A stretch of DNA of 64,000 bases, taken from positions 5,022,001 through 5,086,000 of the forward strand of contig JADJXK010000002.1 in NCBI GenBank assembly GCA_016710325.1, in the 5' to 3' direction. Both the position numbers and the translations under genes were made by a program. The notes beneath the pieces are model-generated. The model searched no databases and was not told where the DNA came from. It saw only the letters and a program-made list of their open reading frames with translations. Positions 60,637 through 64,000 of the stretch are shown piece after piece (positions within the stretch are counted from its first letter, which is position 1; the number at the start of each line of letters is the position of its first letter). The stretch comes from Candidatus Leptofilum proximum (lineage in GTDB: Bacteria; Chloroflexota; Anaerolineae; Promineifilales; Promineifilaceae).

Positions 60637-62025
60637 TTACGACTCAAAGTAGTTGACCAGGGCTTCGCCTTCGGTGGTGCGCACCACCGAACCGGCCGTA
60701 TTCCAGATAGGGGCACGCTCGGGATGGTAGCGCGAACCAATCGGCACGGAGTACAGGTCTTCACTGTCGTACTGGCGGTCGCGCTTCAGCAGATTTTGGA
60801 AGGCCAGGGCTGCCGGCGAAGGCTGCCCTTCGTAAATGCGGCCAGCAAACACGTCAATCATGTATGGTCGGTGCAGGCTGTAGACGATTCTGGCAAAAGC
60901 CAGCGGTTGTTCCCAGAAGGCGTCCAGCGAATCTTCGAGCACGTCAATCCCTTTCTCCACGTAGGCTTGATAGTCGGCAAAGGGGTTGTCCGCATCGCGG
61001 TTGGCGCCATCGAAGTACGCTTTGATGGCTTTGCTGGCCAGTTGGGCTTCTTTCATGCTCACGTACAGGCCAAACGAGAAGATAGGATCCAGGAACCGGT
61101 GGGCATCGCCGATGCAGATGTAGCCTTTGCCCGTGAACCGCTTCACCTGGAAGGAGTAGTTGACCACGCTGCGTGCTGGCTCCAGCAGGGTTGTATCGGG
61201 CACACGCCGCGCCAGTTCGGGATTCAACTCGCGCAGTTCTCGTTTGACAAAGTCGTCCTTGCTCTCCCCTTTCTCCACAAAATAGGCCGAAGGCACAACG
61301 ATGCCGACGCTGACCACGTCATCATCCAGGGGGATAAACCAACCCCAATGGTACTTTTTCTGGTAGAAAATGAGGGTGTTGTCGGGGTGGGTTTCGGGAT
61401 CTTCATCATCGCCGCGCTCCGTGTTGGCAACCTGGGAGAAGATAGCGATCTGTTTATCGTAATTGCCCAGGTATTTCGGCCCGGTGATGCCGGAATTGGC
61501 CAGGAAGGTGTTTTGCCCGGAGCAGTCGAGGACCATTCTCGCCTCAATATCTTCCAGGCGGCCATCGGGCATACGAACCTGAACACCTATTACGTCGCCG
61601 TTTTCATTGAGGTTGGGCTTAACGGCCGTTGCCTGCAGCAAAGTTGCCCCGCGCTCAACGGCCGCTTCCAGCATTCGTTTATCGAAGATGCTGCGGCGCA
61701 CCTGCCAGGTGAACTGGGTCTGCAAATCGTTGTTCTCGTCCCGAGCCATCACCGGTATATGCCAGCGGTTCTTGCCTTCGGCGCCGTAGACGTTCACCCC
61801 GTACTTCTTGGGATGCTTGTCTTCCAGCATGATAGACTCAAGGCCCAAATCACGAACAATGGCGCCACATTCGCCGGTCATCGATTCGCCAATATGATAA
61901 CGAGGAAACGGATCCTTCTCCACAATAATGGACTGGATACCCTCGCGGGCCAGGTACATGGCGGCCGTTGTTCCCCCTGGCCCGCCACCTATGATGACAA
62001 CATCTGTCTTGTAAGTTGAATTCAT
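60637..62025 (-). CDS. FAD-dependent halogenase-like monooxygenase
   Basis: A 462-residue flavoprotein. The N-terminal FAD site is VVIIGGGPGGTTAAMYLA, followed by DPFPRYHIGESMTGECG, a motif of flavin-dependent halogenases and geranylgeranyl reductases. Near residue 230 YHWGWFIPL fits the WxWxIP motif characteristic of halogenases, and GYICIGDAHRFLDPIFSFG is the second FAD-binding motif. A Lys-rich KHPKKYG segment could hold the catalytic Lys. The enzyme would reduce or halogenate an aromatic or prenyl substrate, with FADH2. No partner flavin reductase or biosynthetic cluster is seen nearby, so substrate and reaction remain open. Ribosome binding site AGGAG. Confidence 0.75.
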   Translation of the reverse strand: MNSTYKTDVVIIGGGPGGTTAAMYLAREGIQSIIVEKDPFPRYHIGESMTGECGAIVRDLGLESIMLEDKHPKKYGVNVYGAEGKNRWHIPVMARDENNDLQTQFTWQVRRSIFDKRMLEAAVERGATLLQATAVKPNLNENGDVIGVQVRMPDGRLEDIEARMVLDCSGQNTFLANSGITGPKYLGNYDKQIAIFSQVANTERGDDEDPETHPDNTLIFYQKKYHWGWFIPLDDDVVSVGIVVPSAYFVEKGESKDDFVKRELRELNPELARRVPDTTLLEPARSVVNYSFQVKRFTGKGYICIGDAHRFLDPIFSFGLYVSMKEAQLASKAIKAYFDGANRDADNPFADYQAYVEKGIDVLEDSLDAFWEQPLAFARIVYSLHRPYMIDVFAGRIYEGQPSPAALAFQNLLKRDRQYDSEDLYSVPIGSRYHPERAPIWNTAGSVVRTTEGEALVNYFES

Positions 62026-62179
62026 TTTTTGCTCCTAAAAATTACAGTGAGTTGTTGATCGGTTCTACAGAAATGGACTCAACCTATTTCTTTTCCCTTG
62101 TGCAAAATAGTAGGGGTTAAGGCAAAAGGGGTCAATCAGGTGAGACGGCCGTTTTCCTTACGGTACTTCCTAAAAGAAA

Positions 62180-62218
62180 TGAGGGTAAACCCTCATAAAA
62201 AACTGGGGTTTACCCTCA
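62180..62218 (-). terminator. Terminator of the penicillin acylase gene
   Basis: TGAGGGTAAACCC / GGGTTTACCCTCA with a 13-base loop; on the minus strand it runs into TTTCTTTT. Confidence 0.7.
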
Positions 62219-62261
62219 AAATAGGAGCCTGACGGTAGAGTGGGGCGCGGGATGGAGGTGG

Positions 62262-64000
62262 TTAACGGCCGCTTTCCTCCCCCGGCCGGTATTCTTGCGC
62301 CAAATGAGACAGGATGTCTGCCTCGGTGAACCAGACGGGTGTCAGCTCCCGCTGCACAAAAATCGGCGCCTGGTCGGCGTAGTGAGGCGAATCCTCATCC
62401 AGCGTGGCGCTGCCAAACTGGTGGATGCTGCGTGAGCTGACCGAGCCGTCGGGCTGCCAGGTGACCAGCAAGATGTAAGAATCACCCGCGATGCCGTGGA
62501 AACGGCCGTCTTCGCCCAATTCCCCGTAAATGGCGTGCAGCACATCGGGCGATCCGCCCAGGCCCAGGTCCACGTCGCCGCGCACCAGCCGGTTGACCTC
62601 CTGCCAGGGCACCGCCACCGTACCGAACTTTTCCAGCAGCAGATCCACTGCCTGGGAGAAGCTGGTTTGGGCGGTAACGGCCGTAAACTCCCCGCCCGTC
62701 ATGTTGGAAACCGACATGTGCGTGTCCTCCGCTTCCAAAACGTAGTAGAGCGTCAGCATGGCCACGGTGGCGCCGGTGTTTTCCGGGGTGGTCTGCCGGT
62801 CCCAGCTTGCCAGGAGGTCGTAGGCGGCGCGTTCATCGGGGTCGCTGGGCGGCGGTTCGGCCAGGATCATCGCCACCATGCGCACGATGTCGGCCTCGGC
62901 GTCGTAAGACATGTCGTATTTGTAAGCGGCAAACTCCGCTTCGGTGATGGATTCATCGCCGCCGTACAGTTCCAGCGCCCGCAGGGAGCGGTTGGACATC
63001 GTGTCGTTGATGCCGAGGGTGGAGGCGAAGTTGGCTTCCTCTGGGTTGCCTGCGCCGGTGGTGGTGCGGTATGGGCTGCTGTTGGCATTTTGGATGAAGC
63101 CAGACGGTGGGTTGAGCACCTGGGGCAGCTCATCGAATGGCAGGTACTCCGTCCACAGCGTTTCCGAGGTACTACCGGGCAAGTACTGCTGCCAGTTGTA
63201 GCCGGGGGTGCGGAGGGGGATACGGCCGTTATACACATAAAAAATATTCCCCTCAGCATCCGCGTAGCCCACGTTAAACATCGGCAAAGGGCCCTCGCGC
63301 ATGGCTGACTGCCACTCGGCCAGGGTAGTGGCCTTGTTCAGCCGGACAAACTGCTCGACGTGGCCAATCTCGCCCATGCCTGCGTAGCGAATAGCGTACA
63401 CGCCATGATCCTGCCGCACCGTGGGGCCATACACCGACCAGAGCACCTCTTCCTTGACGGTCCAGCGAAAACGGCCGAATAACGTCACCGTAATCGGCGC
63501 TTCCCCCACCTCCAGGTCCCGCCATGTGCCGTCAAAGAGGTATTGGTCCGGGTTGTCGGGATTCATCTCCAGCACGTAAATGTCGAGCAGGTCCGGGCTG
63601 TTTACCGTAAACGCCCAGCCCAGGTGCTCATTGTGGCCGTGGGTGATGGTGGGCGAACCAGGCAGCAGGCCGCCGACCATGTTCCAGCCCTCCTCGCTGT
63701 GCATGTGCGCTTCATACCAGGCCACCGGCCCTTCCCACGGCTGGTGCGAATTCACCGCCAAAAACGTTTCACCATTGGCGCTGCGCCCTGGCCCTACGGC
63801 GATGACGTTGGAGCCGTATTTTGCGTTGGGAGGGAGATTGGTAATTGGAGATTGGAGATTCGAGCGTGGCGATTGGGCAATCGCCACTCCCCAATCTCCA
63901 ATCTCCTTTTCCGACACCGTGCCCTGGCGCGTTTCGGCAAACAGGTCGCCGAGCGCGCCGTCCAGGCCAAAAAAGAGCGGCACGCGGTGAATGAAACCTG
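62262..64000 (-). CDS. Penicillin acylase family protein (5' end beyond window)
   Basis: An N-terminal nucleophile (S45) hydrolase, usually exported and self-cleaved into alpha and beta subunits. The visible part starts within the alpha subunit (GFIHRVPLFFGLDGALGD), passes a linker, and reaches the catalytic Ser in KYGSNVIAVGPG (63810-63812), the N-terminus of the mature beta subunit, followed by ANGETFLAVNSHQPWEGP, WYEAHM, GLLPGSPTITHGHNEHLGW and NANSSPYRTTTG, all family signatures. The spacer just before the Ser contains about 20 residues encoded by a palindromic AATCTCCA repeat, in frame. It ends normally at 62262 with a hairpin downstream. Substrate (amide, lactone or peptide) is unknown. 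Confidence 0.9.
   Translation of the reverse strand, partial: GFIHRVPLFFGLDGALGDLFAETRQGTVSEKEIGDWGVAIAQSPRSNLQSPITNLPPNAKYGSNVIAVGPGRSANGETFLAVNSHQPWEGPVAWYEAHMHSEEGWNMVGGLLPGSPTITHGHNEHLGWAFTVNSPDLLDIYVLEMNPDNPDQYLFDGTWRDLEVGEAPITVTLFGRFRWTVKEEVLWSVYGPTVRQDHGVYAIRYAGMGEIGHVEQFVRLNKATTLAEWQSAMREGPLPMFNVGYADAEGNIFYVYNGRIPLRTPGYNWQQYLPGSTSETLWTEYLPFDELPQVLNPPSGFIQNANSSPYRTTTGAGNPEEANFASTLGINDTMSNRSLRALELYGGDESITEAEFAAYKYDMSYDAEADIVRMVAMILAEPPPSDPDERAAYDLLASWDRQTTPENTGATVAMLTLYYVLEAEDTHMSVSNMTGGEFTAVTAQTSFSQAVDLLLEKFGTVAVPWQEVNRLVRGDVDLGLGGSPDVLHAIYGELGEDGRFHGIAGDSYILLVTWQPDGSVSSRSIHQFGSATLDEDSPHYADQAPIFVQRELTPVWFTEADILSHLAQEYRPGEESGR
63847..63906. repeat. 60-bp palindrome inside the penicillin acylase gene
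   Basis: GGAGATTGGAGATT...GTGGCGATTG mirrored by CAATCGCCAC...AATCTCCAATCTCC. The unit is shared with the intergenic copy at 22411. It translates in frame as part of the linker (IGDWGVAIAQSPRSNLQSPI) before the catalytic Ser. Confidence 0.85.

Larger units (their letters stand above)
737..63229. repeat. Dispersed palindromic octamer ACGGCCGT (HIP1-like)
   Basis: The palindrome ACGGCCGT was counted by eye about 91 times between these limits, for example at 737, 2132, 2163, 5553, 6663, 7558, 10291, 13490, 16261, 21264, 25472, 28771, 29521, 32232, 38457, 42126, 45098, 52520, 55680, 58270 and 63222. At roughly 57% GC about 1-2 copies are expected. Many copies extend to AACGGCCGTT. Copies lie in genes in all three codon phases (giving T-A-V, N/D/Y-G-R or x-R-P) and also between genes. 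The transposase element at 17012-18531 has none. Confidence 0.9.

Noticed and set aside
60724..62019. A 431-codon open frame on the plus strand
   Set aside because: It mirrors the halogenase-like gene, whose protein is clearly conserved; no family features are seen in the antisense product.

Overview
The window is a chromosomal segment of a GC-rich (I judge mid to upper 50s percent) free-living bacterium, most likely a member of the Chloroflexota (Anaerolineae/Caldilineae-like). Pointers are the fused alpha-beta glycyl-tRNA synthetase, the RibXY-type flavin ABC transporter behind an FMN riboswitch, many large STAND-type signalling ATPases with TPR tails, an S8 protease with GGNFWA repeats, and a CtaA-type heme A synthase. 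This placement is inference; no rRNA is present. Housekeeping genes dominate. There is no CRISPR array, prophage or plasmid module.

Layout. 1-10.1 kb: a recO-glyQS-dnaG block on the minus strand, split between glyQS and dnaG by a plus-strand EAD/cyclase-like/AAA/TPR gene, a DinB gene and a decayed copy of the glyS 3' end; dnaG carries a one-base frameshift and runs off the left edge. 10.2-15.4 kb: a DUF5694 protein, an EAD/NB-ARC/TPR protein, and an ArsR-type regulator paired with a membrane HExxH protein. 15.4-20.5 kb: a protoglobin/beta-grasp fusion divergent from a moaD-like gene, a small partner gene, a complete IS element, and a tungsten aldehyde ferredoxin oxidoreductase. 20.6-25.1 kb: cdd, a short glmU, tRNA-Gln, recR-ybaB-dnaX. 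25.4-33.6 kb: Ser/Thr kinase/AAA/TPR protein, S8 protease, GAF histidine kinase. 33.7-38.5 kb: epimerase, rimI-tsaB-tsaE (t6A cluster), phosphoesterase, DUF4349 lipoprotein. 38.6-41.6 kb: FMN-riboswitch-controlled flavin ABC transporter. 41.8-49.7 kb: CoA-binding protein, a 57-aa membrane protein, ridA, DUF72, ctaA with a Fur-like promoter element, S33 hydrolase, a gene remnant, and a Wzz-like protein. 49.8-58.5 kb: second EAD/cyclase/AAA/TPR protein, ftsK, S1-domain protein, birA. 59-64 kb: CPA2 antiporter, flavin-dependent halogenase-like enzyme, and a 5'-truncated (window edge) penicillin acylase.

Two layers of repeats overlie the genes. The palindromic octamer ACGGCCGT occurs about 90 times in 64 kb (about 1-2 expected by chance), inside and outside genes and on all codon phases, resembling the HIP1 phenomenon of cyanobacteria. 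Several families of intergenic palindromes (AATTGGGTAATT type, ATTCGT type, AATCTCCA type, a 34-bp perfect palindrome) sit between genes; two supply stop codons and one has landed in frame inside the penicillin acylase next to its catalytic serine. The strongest candidates for something new are the octamer, the protoglobin/MoaD-like fusion next to a tungsten-enzyme locus, and the dispersed EAD-STAND protein family.
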